Below are positions 37,901 through 45,494 of a stretch of DNA of 64,000 bases, one piece after another. The translations under genes were made by a program, and so were the position numbers. The notes under the pieces are model-generated. The model saw only the letters and a program-made list of their open reading frames with translations, was not told where the DNA came from and ran no database searches. Positions within the stretch are counted from its first letter, which is position 1, and each line of letters starts with the position of its first letter. Location of the stretch: the NCBI RefSeq assembly GCF_016342705.1, contig NZ_JAEINV010000001.1:248001-312000 (forward strand), read 5' to 3'. Origin of the DNA: Lutibacter sp. Lineage in GTDB: Bacteria > Bacteroidota > Bacteroidia > Flavobacteriales > Flavobacteriaceae.

Positions 37901-38748
37901 CTTACAAAGGCAACATCTTTTATTAATATGGGTGTATTTTCATTAACTGTAACTACTGCATTTTCAATATCTTCTAGCGATTTTATGTAGCCCAATCCGC
38001 GAACCATATATTCCGCCTTATTAATTTCAATAGTATTGGCACCAATATCTCTATTGCTATTTTTTACGGCCATCATTACCATATCAAAACCAATTCCGTA
38101 GGTTTTTAAAGCATCTGGATTTACATCTACCTGGTATTCTTGCACTTGGCCGCCAATAGATGCAACTTCTGAAACTCCATGGGCAGCATTTAAACCATAT
38201 TTTACATAAAAATCTTGAACTGTACGAAGTTCATGTAAATCCCAGCCGCCAGTAACATTTCCTTTGGAATCTCTTCCTTCTAAGGTGTACCAAAAAACTT
38301 GTCCTAAGCCAGTAGCGTCAGGTCCAAGCATTGGTTTGGCATCGGTTGGTAACAAGCCACTAGGTAAAGAATTTAATTTTTCTAAGATTCTGCTTCTACT
38401 CCAATAAAATTCCACATTTTCATCAAAAATGATGTAAATACTTGAAAAACCAAACATGGAGGTACTTCTAATAGTTTTTACTCCTGGTATTCCTACTAAA
38501 GAAGTGGTTAGCGGGTACGTAATTTGATCCTCAATATCTTGAGGTGATTTACCTGGCCAATCGGTAAATACAATTTGTTGATTTTCACCAATATCAGGTA
38601 TGGCATCTACAGGAACTGCATCTTTTGGTATAAAGCCTGTTTTCCAATTAAATGGAGCAGTAGACAATCCCCATCCTATAAAAACCAATAATAAAAGGAT
38701 GGTTACAAATCTATTTTCTAAAAAATAGCGTATTATTTTATTTAACAT
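34933..38748 (-). CDS. cusA: CusA/CzcA-family heavy-metal RND efflux pump
   Basis: A 1271-aa inner-membrane proton antiporter of the HME-RND class. Key parts: 'PDIGENQQIVFTDWPGKSPQ' near the start, TM4-region 'AIAIGVMVDVGIVFVENNIR' with the acidic residues for proton relay, porter motifs 'GMRAPMGIKVYGPDL' and 'IDRAKIARYGLSIEQTQQAI', and the C-terminal TM bundle 'FGIATDDGVLMGTYIHQVFE'. It is about 200 residues longer than E. coli CusA: between TM6 and the second porter half there is an inserted stretch (about 525-690) with several hydrophobic segments. It expels Cu(I)/Ag(I) together with the CusB- and CusC-like proteins encoded downstream. Confidence 0.93.
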   Translation of the reverse strand: MLNKIIRYFLENRFVTILLLLVFIGWGLSTAPFNWKTGFIPKDAVPVDAIPDIGENQQIVFTDWPGKSPQDIEDQITYPLTTSLVGIPGVKTIRSTSMFGFSSIYIIFDENVEFYWSRSRILEKLNSLPSGLLPTDAKPMLGPDATGLGQVFWYTLEGRDSKGNVTGGWDLHELRTVQDFYVKYGLNAAHGVSEVASIGGQVQEYQVDVNPDALKTYGIGFDMVMMAVKNSNRDIGANTIEINKAEYMVRGLGYIKSLEDIENAVVTVNENTPILIKDVAFVSVGAAPRRGVLDKEGAEVVGGAVIARYGSNPLEVIDNVKAKINEISTGLPKKTLADGTISQLTIVPFYDRTALIQETIGTLESALSEEIIISIIVVIILLFNLRASFIIASLLPLAVIMTFIIMRYAGVDANVVALSGIAIAIGVMVDVGIVFVENNIRYFEMPENIGKKGKELISVIYDATVEIAPAITVAIATTVVSFLPVFFMEHAEGKLFRPLAFTKTFALGASFLIGIMFLPTLAYLIFGFNFSKQKFSTYWNGFLIIAGIVLAFAFSTIIPVALTLIGLKNILENRYPTYLKKHSNTITIGIALLFTTYILTTSWNPLGHQNSLFSNYLMVALIIISVLSFIIAVIYYYETILWWCLNNKGKFLLLPLFTILFGLFIWMGFNSIFGFTAKGLDKVGVNIRSTGVYSYLDHKFPGIGKEFMPSLNEGSFLLMPTSMPHAGIEETTKTVQLLDMAVATIPEVEVVVGKLGRAETALDPAPISMYENVINYKSEYILNEKGHKETFKVDENNGFILTTGDTISNENAILKRISATQLIADEDGEIFRNWRKEIQSPNDIWKEIVKVTNFPGITSAPKLQPIETRLVMLQTGMRAPMGIKVYGPDLTTIQQFGIELENILKTVPSVKSEAVFADRIVGKPYLNINIDRAKIARYGLSIEQTQQAIETAVGGMPITTTVEGRERYNVRVRYPRELRDDPEKLKKILIPTPTMAQVPLGELVSIEYVQGPQMIKSEDTFLVGYVLFDKKEGFAEVDVVEDAQQIIDAKIASGELIVPAHINYKFSGNFENQVRAVKRLSIVIPICLGIIFLLLFFQFKTVTASAIHFSGVFVAFAGGFIMIWLWGQDWFMNFSISGVNMRDLFQMHTINLSVAVWVGFIALFGIATDDGVLMGTYIHQVFEERNPQSVEEVRNAVVDAGKKRVRPAMMTTAVTIIALIPVLTSTGKGSDIMVPMAIPTFGGMIIQTMTIFVVPILQAHWRESIIKKSNK

Positions 38749-38809
38749 AAAAATGAAATTTAAACTTTAATGAATATTGAAACCTAAATAAATAGGTATG
38801 TAACTATTA

Positions 38810-38829
38810 TTTTGATTCAAAAATCAAAA
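38810..38829. promoter_or_regulatory. Inverted repeat TTTTGATT-caaa-AATCAAAA upstream of cusA
   Basis: Perfect 8-bp arms with a 4-bp spacer in the 111-bp gap between the HYC_CC_PP gene and cusA. It could be an operator for a metal-responsive regulator or an RNA hairpin between the two genes. No regulator gene is seen nearby. Confidence 0.35.
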
Positions 38830-38859
38830 CAATACCAATTCAACTCAAAAAGTTTAAAA

Positions 38860-39276
38860 TCAAATTCTGAAAACCTGATAAAGTACAGAAATGTCTTTAT
38901 CGACCAGAGGTGGAGAATACGCTGAAAAAGGAACATCCGTATTTTCGGTGCCTTCAAATAAATTTAAATAAGAATAGGTAAATGCAACCACAAACTCTTG
39001 CTGCGGAATAGAAAGACTTTGAAAATCTATTTTAAGATTTGATTGTCCTTCAATTTGTTTTACAATATCTGAACAACAATCTTTTTTTATGGAATTACAG
39101 TCACTATCAGCAGCTGCTGTTTCCATGGCCATTCCACAAGATTCGGCTTTAGAAAATAGCCCAACATCTACCAAGTGATCACCACAATAGTGTTCACTAA
39201 AGGAAAATGACATGGTGGAAAAAAGTACCACAATAGCCATTAAGATGGATGCTATTTTGCTAAATAATTGCTTCAT
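38860..39276 (-). CDS. HYC_CC_PP family exported protein
   Basis: A 138-aa protein with a signal peptide ('MAIVVLFSTMSFSFSEH'). It shows the three motifs that name the family: 'EHYCGD' after the signal, 'KKDCCSDI' in the middle and 'YSPPLVDKD' near the C-terminus. These proteins are known from Bacteroidota and lie beside metal transport genes. It is the first gene of the Cus unit, 111 bp before cusA. The Cys/His motifs suggest metal binding in the periplasm; the function is not established. Confidence 0.85.
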   Translation of the reverse strand: MKQLFSKIASILMAIVVLFSTMSFSFSEHYCGDHLVDVGLFSKAESCGMAMETAAADSDCNSIKKDCCSDIVKQIEGQSNLKIDFQSLSIPQQEFVVAFTYSYLNLFEGTENTDVPFSAYSPPLVDKDISVLYQVFRI

Positions 39277-39285
39277 AATGCTTTA

Positions 39286-39293
39286 CAAAGTTA
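39286..39293 (-). promoter_or_regulatory. Candidate -7 box for the Cus operon
   Basis: On the - strand TAACTTTG matches the Bacteroidota -7 consensus TAnnTTTG and lies 10 bp before the HYC_CC_PP start codon. No TTG is found at the expected distance, so an activator or alternative sigma factor may be needed. Confidence 0.35.
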
Positions 39294-39427
39294 AATAAAA
39301 TAATTTATTGTATATTAAAATGGTGTTAAATGTTTGTTTGTTTTTAATTTCTTTATATTTAATTCATTGTAATTTATTAAAAATCCGTAACTTACATATT
39401 GTATGTAATGCTGGTAAATTTAAAGGT

Positions 39428-39697
39428 ATGTTATCAATTAATTTATTTGAAGTAGAAAGTAAAGTACACATAGCTAAAATTATTCGTGAAAAAATGGAAG
39501 CGAATGGAATTAAAAAGATTGAAATTATAAACGGAACTAATTTAAGTAAAACAGCAGTAAACGGAGTTTTAAGTGCTAATTCTCCGGAAAAGGAATATCA
39601 TTTTGGCACACTTTTGAAAGTGTTGGATTTTATGAAAATTAAAATTTTTGTTGGAAAAAATGAAGAAGTACAAACCAACGTATTATCACTTTTTTGA
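39428..39697 (+). CDS. Small putative DNA-binding (HTH-like) regulator
   Basis: The ORF track starts at 39308, but the first ~40 residues look like translated AT-rich leader; the ATG at 39428 ('MLSINLFEVESKVHIAKIIR') preceded by TAAAGG is preferred, giving 89 aa. The sequence 'IIREKMEANGIKKIEIINGTNLSKTAVNGVLSANSP' resembles an XRE-type helix-turn-helix in which a recognition helix follows 'NGTNLSKTAVNGVLS'. It is divergent from the Cus operon (152 bp apart) and could regulate it. The family assignment is tentative. Confidence 0.5.
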   Translation: MLSINLFEVESKVHIAKIIREKMEANGIKKIEIINGTNLSKTAVNGVLSANSPEKEYHFGTLLKVLDFMKIKIFVGKNEEVQTNVLSLF

Positions 39698-39748
39698 AAT
39701 TTAGCAACAATTAAAATTTTCTCAATTCGTAAATTATTTTAAATAGCA

Positions 39749-39756
39749 TATATTTG
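39749..39756 (+). promoter_or_regulatory. Candidate -7 box for the PorP/SprF gene
   Basis: TATATTTG fits TAnnTTTG and lies 20 bp before the ATG of the PorP-like gene, a spacing common for leader-poor Bacteroidota transcripts. The -33 element is only TTC. Confidence 0.4.
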
Positions 39757-39776
39757 AAGGCCTATTTTTTTAAGTA

Positions 39777-40748
39777 ATGAAATTTTTTAAATTATTTGTA
39801 GTAACATTTTTTTTAGCACTTCCTTTTTTAAATGCTCAGGAAACGTTGCCTATTTATGCGGATTATTTATCAGACAATGTTTTTTTGGTACATCCATCAG
39901 CAGCAGGTATTGGAAATTGTGGTAAATTAAGACTTACTGCAAGAACACAATGGGCTGGAATAGAAGATGCGCCATCACTACAAACATTAAGCGCACATAC
40001 CAAAGTTGGAGAAAATATGGGGCTTGGTATTATTTTATTTAATGATAAAAATGGGTATCATTCACAACAAGGCGTGCAAGGAGCGTATGCGTATCATATA
40101 AATATGGGAAGTTATGATGAGGTAAATCAATTATCATTCGGACTTTCTTTTATGGTAGTAAACAATAATGTAGATGAAAGAAGTTTTACCATACCAGATC
40201 CTGTAATTTCACAAATTGTACAAAGCGAAAGTTACTTTAATGCAGATGTGAGTATGGCCTATCATAAAAGTGGTTTTTTCTCTTATGTAACAGCAAAAAA
40301 CATTTTATTAAGCGCGCGTAATTTGTATAACGACCGATATGAATCTTTAAATCTACGCCGATACCTATTTACCTTGGGTTATTATTATGGTAAAGATAAA
40401 AGTTTTCAATTAGAACCCTCTGTAATGGCGCAAGCTATAGAAAGAACAGGAGAGAAGTTTGTAGACTTTAATATAAAAGTTTATAAAGAAGTACAAGATG
40501 CTCAAATTTGGGCAGCTTTTTCATACAGAAAAGGATTTGATAATGCCAATACAGAAGAATTAAACTACCTAACACCCATTGTAGGTGTTAACTTTAATAA
40601 GTTTATGATTTCTTATACCTACACCAAACAATCTGGTGAAATTTTATTTGATGATGCTGGATATCATCAACTTTCATTAGGATTTAATTTTGGTTGCCGT
40701 TCACCAAGAAGAATTGGTGGCTGTCCAAATATCAATAGCTCTTTTTAA
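39777..40748 (+). CDS. PorP/SprF-family type IX secretion membrane protein
   Basis: A 323-aa protein with a signal peptide ('ALPFLNAQE') and the family start 'LPIYADYLSDNVFLVHPSAA', 'TARTQWAGIEDAPSLQTLSAH' and repeated beta strands ending 'HQLSLGFNFGCRSP'. PorP/SprF proteins are outer-membrane barrels that help export or anchor gliding and CTD-bearing proteins. Usually such a gene follows a very large adhesin gene; here it stands alone. Function inferred from family. Confidence 0.88.
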   Translation: MKFFKLFVVTFFLALPFLNAQETLPIYADYLSDNVFLVHPSAAGIGNCGKLRLTARTQWAGIEDAPSLQTLSAHTKVGENMGLGIILFNDKNGYHSQQGVQGAYAYHINMGSYDEVNQLSFGLSFMVVNNNVDERSFTIPDPVISQIVQSESYFNADVSMAYHKSGFFSYVTAKNILLSARNLYNDRYESLNLRRYLFTLGYYYGKDKSFQLEPSVMAQAIERTGEKFVDFNIKVYKEVQDAQIWAAFSYRKGFDNANTEELNYLTPIVGVNFNKFMISYTYTKQSGEILFDDAGYHQLSLGFNFGCRSPRRIGGCPNINSSF

Positions 40749-40804
40749 TACACTTTAAAATTTATTTAAGTAATTTTACCACTTAAACGGAAGGTGTCAT
40801 TTTA

Positions 40805-41326
40805 TTGATAAAAAACATGATAATTAAAGAATTAAACGGAAATACGCCTCAATTTGGAGACGATTGTTTTATTGCAGAAAATGCAGTAATTGTAGGAGAA
40901 GTAAGTATGGGAAACCAATGTAGTATTTGGTATAATGCTGTTTTACGTGGTGATGTACATTATATAAAACTTGGAAACAAAGTAAATGTGCAAGATGGCG
41001 CAGTTATTCACGCAACCTATCAAAAACATCCAACAAATATTGGTAATAACGTATCCATAGGGCACAATGCATTAGTACATGGTTGTACTATTCACGACAA
41101 TGTTTTAATAGGTATGGGTGCTATTGTAATGGATGATTGTGTTGTTGAAAGTAACAGCATAATTGCGGCAGGCGCTGTGGTTACTAAAGGTACACATATT
41201 GGGTCAGGAACCATTTATGCCGGTGTTCCAGCAAAAAAAGTAAAAGATATTAGTCAAGAGTTAATTTCGGGCGAAATTGATAGAATTGCCAATAACTACA
41301 TTAAATACGCTAGTTGGTATAAATAA
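40805..41326 (+). CDS. Gamma-carbonic-anhydrase-family hexapeptide-repeat protein
   Basis: A 173-aa left-handed beta-helix protein. The hexapeptide repeats ('VIVGEVSMGNQCSIWYNAVL') are followed by the metal-binding His segments 'VQDGAVIHATYQ' and 'SIGHNALVHGC', which place it with gamma-class carbonic anhydrase homologues (YrdA/CaiE type). Length is typical. ORF track start at 40805 (a TTG/ATT context) may be 5 codons too early; 'MIIKELNGNTPQFGDD' at 40817 is the more usual start. Enzymatic activity of this subgroup is variable. Confidence 0.88.
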   Translation: MIKNMIIKELNGNTPQFGDDCFIAENAVIVGEVSMGNQCSIWYNAVLRGDVHYIKLGNKVNVQDGAVIHATYQKHPTNIGNNVSIGHNALVHGCTIHDNVLIGMGAIVMDDCVVESNSIIAAGAVVTKGTHIGSGTIYAGVPAKKVKDISQELISGEIDRIANNYIKYASWYK

Positions 41327-41330
41327 TAGT

Positions 41331-41424
41331 TGGGCGTTCCCTTTCAGGTCAGGCTATTGCAACTCGCTTTTTAAAGTTTAAAAAAACTTAAAAAGAGCTC
41401 AAACAATGGCGCTATCCTTAACGC
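41331..41424. repeat. Palindromic intergenic repeat-like element
   Basis: The sequence starting GGGCGTTCCCTTTCAGGTCA and ending GGCGCTATCCTTAACGC contains an inner inverted repeat GCTTTTTAAAGTTT / AACTTAAAAAGAGC. The GGGCGTTCCC...GGTCAGGCT...GCTATCC..ACGC pattern is one I associate with REP-like elements in flavobacterial intergenic regions. Only one copy is in this window. Confidence 0.5.
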
Positions 41425-41439
41425 AAAAAATAAAATAAT

Positions 41440-41480
41440 AAAACCAACTGCGTAACTATTTAAGTTGCATTGTTGGTTTT
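41440..41480. terminator. Bidirectional hairpin terminator
   Basis: AAAACCAAC at 41440-41448 pairs with GTTGGTTTT at 41472-41480, with an inner AACT/AGTT pairing. It lies between the convergent gamma-carbonic-anhydrase and HU-like genes. Confidence 0.65.
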
Positions 41481-41500
41481 ATGTTTAGGAGAAGAAACGG

Positions 41501-41902
41501 TTATTTACTGGTGCTTCCTTCTTTATAAGTTGTCAGTCCTTTTTTAAGCCAACGTTTTATGTATACTGATGGTTGAAAATTTAAATGATACTTTACAATA
41601 CTTTTTTTAGGTGTTAAATCCTGTGCATTTTCAGCAGCAATGCTTTTAAAACCAATTTTAAACTTTCCAATATTTTCAATATCTACGGTTTTGCCTTCTT
41701 TTAAATGAAATTCTAATTTTTCACCCAAGGCAAATAATACCGCTTTTACATCTACTTTGCTAAGCGTGCATTCATTGCTAATTTCATAACTAAGCCTATC
41801 AATATTAATAGTTCCGGTAGATACCGCTTGCATAATATAATTAGATTTCTTTTCTATAGCAATGTTATTGCTTCTTTTGGTAATTCTGTAGCGGATGGAC
41901 AT
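41501..41902 (-). CDS. HU-family (HU-HIG type) DNA-binding protein
   Basis: Histone-like protein. The ORF track begins with a TTG at 41911; the ATG at 41902 ('MSIRYRITKRSN') gives 133 aa and the usual family start. The core 'GTINIDRLSYEISNECTLSKVDVKAVLFALGEKLEFHLKEGKTVDIENIGKFKIGF' is an HU fold with the characteristic N-terminal extension and the loop 'ALGEKLEFHLKEGKTVDIENIG'. HU-HIG proteins are abundant in Bacteroidota and bind DNA without strong sequence preference. Confidence 0.85.
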   Translation of the reverse strand: MSIRYRITKRSNNIAIEKKSNYIMQAVSTGTINIDRLSYEISNECTLSKVDVKAVLFALGEKLEFHLKEGKTVDIENIGKFKIGFKSIAAENAQDLTPKKSIVKYHLNFQPSVYIKRWLKKGLTTYKEGSTSK

Positions 41903-42074
41903 ATATAGCAATGTTTAAAAATTAATAATATAATGGTTGGTTTGTATACACAATGGTTGATAAAATATATTTAAAAAGAACTTTATTTACTTCGTTTTTT
42001 GTATATTTATGGTGTACTAGTTGTTTTCTTCATTTTTAGTGCTATTGTAAAAATAGTACAAATTCTTCAAATTA

Positions 42075-42129
42075 ATTGTACAATAGTTTTAAAATATATC
42101 TACATTTATTTTTATAGTAATTGTACAAT
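42075..42129. promoter_or_regulatory. Pair of ATTGTACAAT palindromes
   Basis: Two identical 10-bp palindromes whose starts are 45 bp apart (about four helical turns), with a degenerate third match (ATAGTACAAAT) near 42052. This arrangement suggests binding sites for a dimeric regulator. Confidence 0.35.
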
Positions 42130-42141
42130 ATTTTTGTAAAA

Positions 42142-42207
42142 GTCCCTAACAAAATATAAAAAAGTCTTTAATAAAAAACAAAAATGTCTTTAGTAAAAGA
42201 TAATAGT
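42142..42207. repeat. Three 22-bp tandem repeats
   Basis: GTCCCTAACAAAATATAAAA.., GTCTTTAATAAAAAACAAAA.. and GTCTTTAGTAAAAGATAATA.. start at 42142, 42164 and 42186, exactly 22 bp apart. They are degenerate but in phase, directly after the palindrome pair. Confidence 0.5.
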
Positions 42208-42464
42208 TACTGTGCCTAAATTTAATAATGTTTTAAAAAGAAAGATGTAATGTTGGGTGGTATCATAAATTTCGTGCAAAATAGTCTCTATTTTTCATTT
42301 TTTTAGTACATTTAAAGGTGAAAAAGAAACAAATTTTAAACAAGCTATAATTTATAAGCTTCCTATGTGCTGAAAATTATTGGATTGTAAAAAGTTTAGT
42401 TATTGAGGGGTATAACATAGTGAAATTAATTACTAAAAAATGAATGAAATACCACAACTAAAAA

Positions 42465-43982
42465 ATGAAAAATATAGAAGCAGAGAAAACGAACCATAGA
42501 AAACTTAAGAATTTAGGAAAACTAAATTTATCAGCCATTTTTGAGAACACAACAGATAGCGTATGGGCAATAAATAAGGACTATGAAATTCTATACGCTA
42601 ATGAGATTTTTGTTGAGGCTTTTTATGTAAATTTTGGAATTTACATGAAGCCTGGTACAAATCTTCTCTTGTCACTACCTAAACCACTTAGAGAACTTTG
42701 GAAATCAAAATACGACAGAGCACTGGGTAATGAATCATTTTCATTTATTGACAATGTTAGAGCTAACAATACTTCACTATACATTGAGGTATTTATGAAT
42801 CCTATAATTATTAAAGACAAGGTAATTGGAGCCTTGTTTTTTGGGAAAGATATCACGAAGCGCAAGTTAGATGAACAGGCATTAATTGATTCACAGTTGC
42901 TGCTAAAGTCTAGTTTAGAAAGCCAAAGAAATACCATACTTTTTTCTATTAATAAAGAATACCGCTATTTATACTTCAATTCTGCGCACGTTAAAACAAT
43001 GAAACACGCGTATGGGAAGGATGTTAAAGTTGGAATGAATATTCTAGATTGTATAACATCTGATGAAGACAGGGTAATTGCTAAAAATAATTATGACCGA
43101 GCTTTAAGCGGTGAAACTCATACAAATATTAGGGTATTCGGGAAAGAAAATTTGGCGTATTATGAAAGTTTTTTTAATCCAATATTAAATGATAGCAATG
43201 AGATTATTGGTGCAACAGGCTTAGCGAGAGATATAAGTGAAAGAAAAAAAACAGAATTGGCTTTAATAGATAGTGAAAGAAAATTAAAAGAATTGAATGC
43301 TACTAAAGACAAACTTTTTTCAATTATAGCGCATGATTTAAGAGGTCCATTTAATACCATATTAGGCTTTTCCGATTTATTAATAAATAGTACAGATACC
43401 AAGGAAATAGAAAAAATAAAAGAATTTAGCTCATTTATAAATGTAACGGCAAGAAACACGCTTAGTTTACTTGATAATTTATTGCATTGGGGAAAAGTTC
43501 AAACAGGACAGATTAATTTCAATCCTGAAAAATTAATGATATCTTCAATAATTCAAAATATATTAGAAACATCACGTTCAAATACAATAATTAAAAACAT
43601 CGCAATAAATTTTATTCCGTCAGGAGCTATTGAAGTATTTGCAGACCAAAATATGTTAGAAACGGTCTTGAGAAATCTTATTTCTAATGCTATAAAATTC
43701 ACGAATTTAAATGGTGAAATTAGTATAAATACCCTACAAGATAAAGATTTCTGCGAAATCACTATTTCAGATAATGGCGTAGGAATGAATGCTGAAAGGT
43801 GTAAACAATTATTTAGTATAGATATAAATAAAACTACAAAAGGAACTGCAAATGAAAAAGGTTCAGGTTTAGGATTAGTACTTTGTAAAGAATTTGTGGA
43901 AAAACAAGGTGGTATTATTTGGGTTGAAAGTAAAGAAGGACATGGAAGCAGTTTTAAATTTACGTTGCCTTTGTATAAGTAA
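42465..43982 (+). CDS. PAS-domain sensor histidine kinase
   Basis: A 505-aa soluble kinase with no transmembrane segment. Two PAS folds (about 22-135 and 150-262; 'FGKDITKRKLDEQ' and 'LARDISERKKTEL' are their C-terminal caps), then HisKA with the phospho-acceptor in 'SIIAHDLRGPFNTILGFS' (His290), then HATPase_c with N box 'LRNLISNAIKFTN', G1 'SDNGVGM' and G2 'GSGLGLVL'. It ends 'SSFKFTLPLYK'. No receiver is attached. A decayed homologue lies at 54.8 kb. The signal sensed by the PAS domains is unknown. Confidence 0.93.
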   Translation: MKNIEAEKTNHRKLKNLGKLNLSAIFENTTDSVWAINKDYEILYANEIFVEAFYVNFGIYMKPGTNLLLSLPKPLRELWKSKYDRALGNESFSFIDNVRANNTSLYIEVFMNPIIIKDKVIGALFFGKDITKRKLDEQALIDSQLLLKSSLESQRNTILFSINKEYRYLYFNSAHVKTMKHAYGKDVKVGMNILDCITSDEDRVIAKNNYDRALSGETHTNIRVFGKENLAYYESFFNPILNDSNEIIGATGLARDISERKKTELALIDSERKLKELNATKDKLFSIIAHDLRGPFNTILGFSDLLINSTDTKEIEKIKEFSSFINVTARNTLSLLDNLLHWGKVQTGQINFNPEKLMISSIIQNILETSRSNTIIKNIAINFIPSGAIEVFADQNMLETVLRNLISNAIKFTNLNGEISINTLQDKDFCEITISDNGVGMNAERCKQLFSIDINKTTKGTANEKGSGLGLVLCKEFVEKQGGIIWVESKEGHGSSFKFTLPLYK

Positions 43983-44302
43983 AAAATGAATAAAAACTGC
44001 GGATGATGCCTCATAATTGGTAATAAATAATAGTTACTTTACTTTTTTAATGTTGCTTTAGAAAAAGGAGTATAATGTTTATTACAATAAAAAACTTTAT
44101 ACAAAGCAGTTTCTCTTTTCTTATTTTGGATATAATAAGTTGCAAGTAATTACGTAAATTGAATTTTAAATTATAAAAGTGTTTTAAAAGTAACCATTAA
44201 ATAAAACGTTAGCAAAATATAAACAGACTAGCCTAAATATTTAATAGCATAATTTGATTTTATAGACTTCTGAGATATAAAAAATTAAAGAAAAATTAAA
44301 TA
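43983..44302. other. Intergenic region, nothing recognised
   Basis: A 320-bp AT-rich gap between the kinase and GNAT genes. I see no coding character, hairpin with T-run or RNA gene in it. Confidence 0.5.
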
Positions 44303-44818
44303 ATGATTCAAATAATAAAAGCAACTATTGAACACTCTGAACTAATCGCTGAAATAGGAAAACAATCATTTTTAGAATCTCACGGAAATAGTGCTTCAAT
44401 AAAAGATATTAATGGTTTTATTTTAAAAACATATAATAAAGAAGCTATCAGTAAAGAGTTTGAGAATCCAAAAGTTCAATACCATATTATCTATTTTAAC
44501 TATAAAGTTGCTGGATTTTCAAAAATTGAATTAAACACTCCTAACAAAGACGTTATAGATTTAAATGTAACAAAACTTGATAGACTATATCTTTTAAAAG
44601 AATATTATGGACAAAAATTAGGCTCAAAATTATTTAATTTTAATATTCAGTTATCAAAAAAACATAATCAAAAAGGCATTTGGCTAGCCGTTTGGTTGGA
44701 AAATCAAAGAGCAATAAATTTTTACACCTATAAAGGATTTAATGTTGTAGGTGCATATAATTTTAAAATATCGGAAACACACTCAAACCCAAATCATATA
44801 ATGTATCTGAAATATTAA
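44303..44818 (+). CDS. GNAT-family N-acetyltransferase
   Basis: A 171-aa protein. It starts 'IQIIKATIEHSELIAEIGKQ', has the acetyl-CoA binding region 'LDRLYLLKEYYGQKLGSKLF' (R/Q-x-x-G-x-G/S pattern 'YYGQKLGSKLF') and the closing strand 'GIWLAVWLENQRAINFYTYK'. This matches the PaiA/RimI-like GNAT type that acetylates small molecules or proteins. It is isolated between unrelated genes. Substrate unknown. Confidence 0.88.
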   Translation: MIQIIKATIEHSELIAEIGKQSFLESHGNSASIKDINGFILKTYNKEAISKEFENPKVQYHIIYFNYKVAGFSKIELNTPNKDVIDLNVTKLDRLYLLKEYYGQKLGSKLFNFNIQLSKKHNQKGIWLAVWLENQRAINFYTYKGFNVVGAYNFKISETHSNPNHIMYLKY

Positions 44819-45010
44819 TAACATTTGCCAACACCTCATGTAATTTATACTTACATTTAAACTAGTATAAATAACAAATATTTAATAAACGATTTGCTGC
44901 GGCAGAAAAATCTCCGATTTTCAGTGTAAAAATCAAATAAAATTTAGTTAGTATTAACGCAGACAGACAAAAAATTGTTAATAATTATGTTAATTTAAAA
45001 ACAGAAAAAG

Positions 45011-45232
45011 ATGATTGAACTAGGGATGATTGGACCATTTCAAATTATGGTGATATTTGGAGTTATATTTTTATTAGGAATTATTCCTACAATTATTGCT
45101 CTAATTGACATTTTAAAAAATGAATTTGAGGGAAATAATAAAATTGTTTGGGTATTAGTTGTGCTATTTCTCAATTTGATTGGAGCAATTTTATATTTCG
45201 TTATTGGCAGAAATCAGAAAATTAAAAGCTAA
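45011..45232 (+). CDS. Small PLDc_N-type membrane protein
   Basis: A 73-aa protein with two transmembrane segments ('IMVIFGVIFLLGIIPTIIAL' and 'VWVLVVLFLNLIGAILYFVI') and the PLDc_N signature 'IIALIDILKNEFEGNNKIVW' ending 'YFVIGRNQK'. This domain occurs N-terminal in cardiolipin synthases and alone as small membrane proteins of unknown role. Its 3' end overlaps by 17 bp a remnant HTH gene in another frame. Confidence 0.8.
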   Translation: MIELGMIGPFQIMVIFGVIFLLGIIPTIIALIDILKNEFEGNNKIVWVLVVLFLNLIGAILYFVIGRNQKIKS

Positions 45233-45311
45233 CAGATTTAGTACTCTTGAAGCAGTTTGCGAAGCATTAGATTGTCAACCGGGAGATTTATTAGAATACT
45301 CAAAGGAGTAA
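45216..45311 (+). pseudogene. Remnant of an XRE-family HTH regulator (C-terminal end)
   Basis: In a frame different from the PLDc_N gene the DNA reads 'RKLKANRFSTLEAVCEALD' followed by CQPGDLLEYSKE and a stop. This is the conserved C-terminus of small YozG-like Cro/C1 regulators (KAIRFSTLEAICKALDCQPGD..EY). No start codon or N-terminal HTH part is present; the upstream sequence belongs to the PLDc_N gene. It is therefore a deletion remnant fused to the end of that gene. Confidence 0.75.
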
Positions 45312-45494
45312 AAATCCAATTTAAAATTAATAAAAAGGCAGCACTTCACCGTGTAAAATTAATTGCTGGTTTTGGCTTACTTACTAAAATTCTCGCATAT
45401 TTTCTATTCTGTTTTTATTTGTTAAATTAGATGCTTAAAATCATTTTTAACCTGCAGCCATATTTTAGGACGGGTCATATTAGAAAAACTGGAA

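Larger units (their letters stand above)
41903..42464. other. Intergenic region with palindromes and tandem repeats
   Basis: This ~560-bp AT-rich gap before the PAS kinase gene contains two copies of the palindrome ATTGTACAAT (42075-42084, 42120-42129; 45 bp apart) and three 22-bp tandem repeats at 42142. No ORF with coding character was found. Confidence 0.6.

Noticed and set aside
43553-44014. 153-aa antisense ORF over the PAS kinase
   Set aside because: Covers the conserved HATPase region on the other strand, so it is a shadow of conserved codons.
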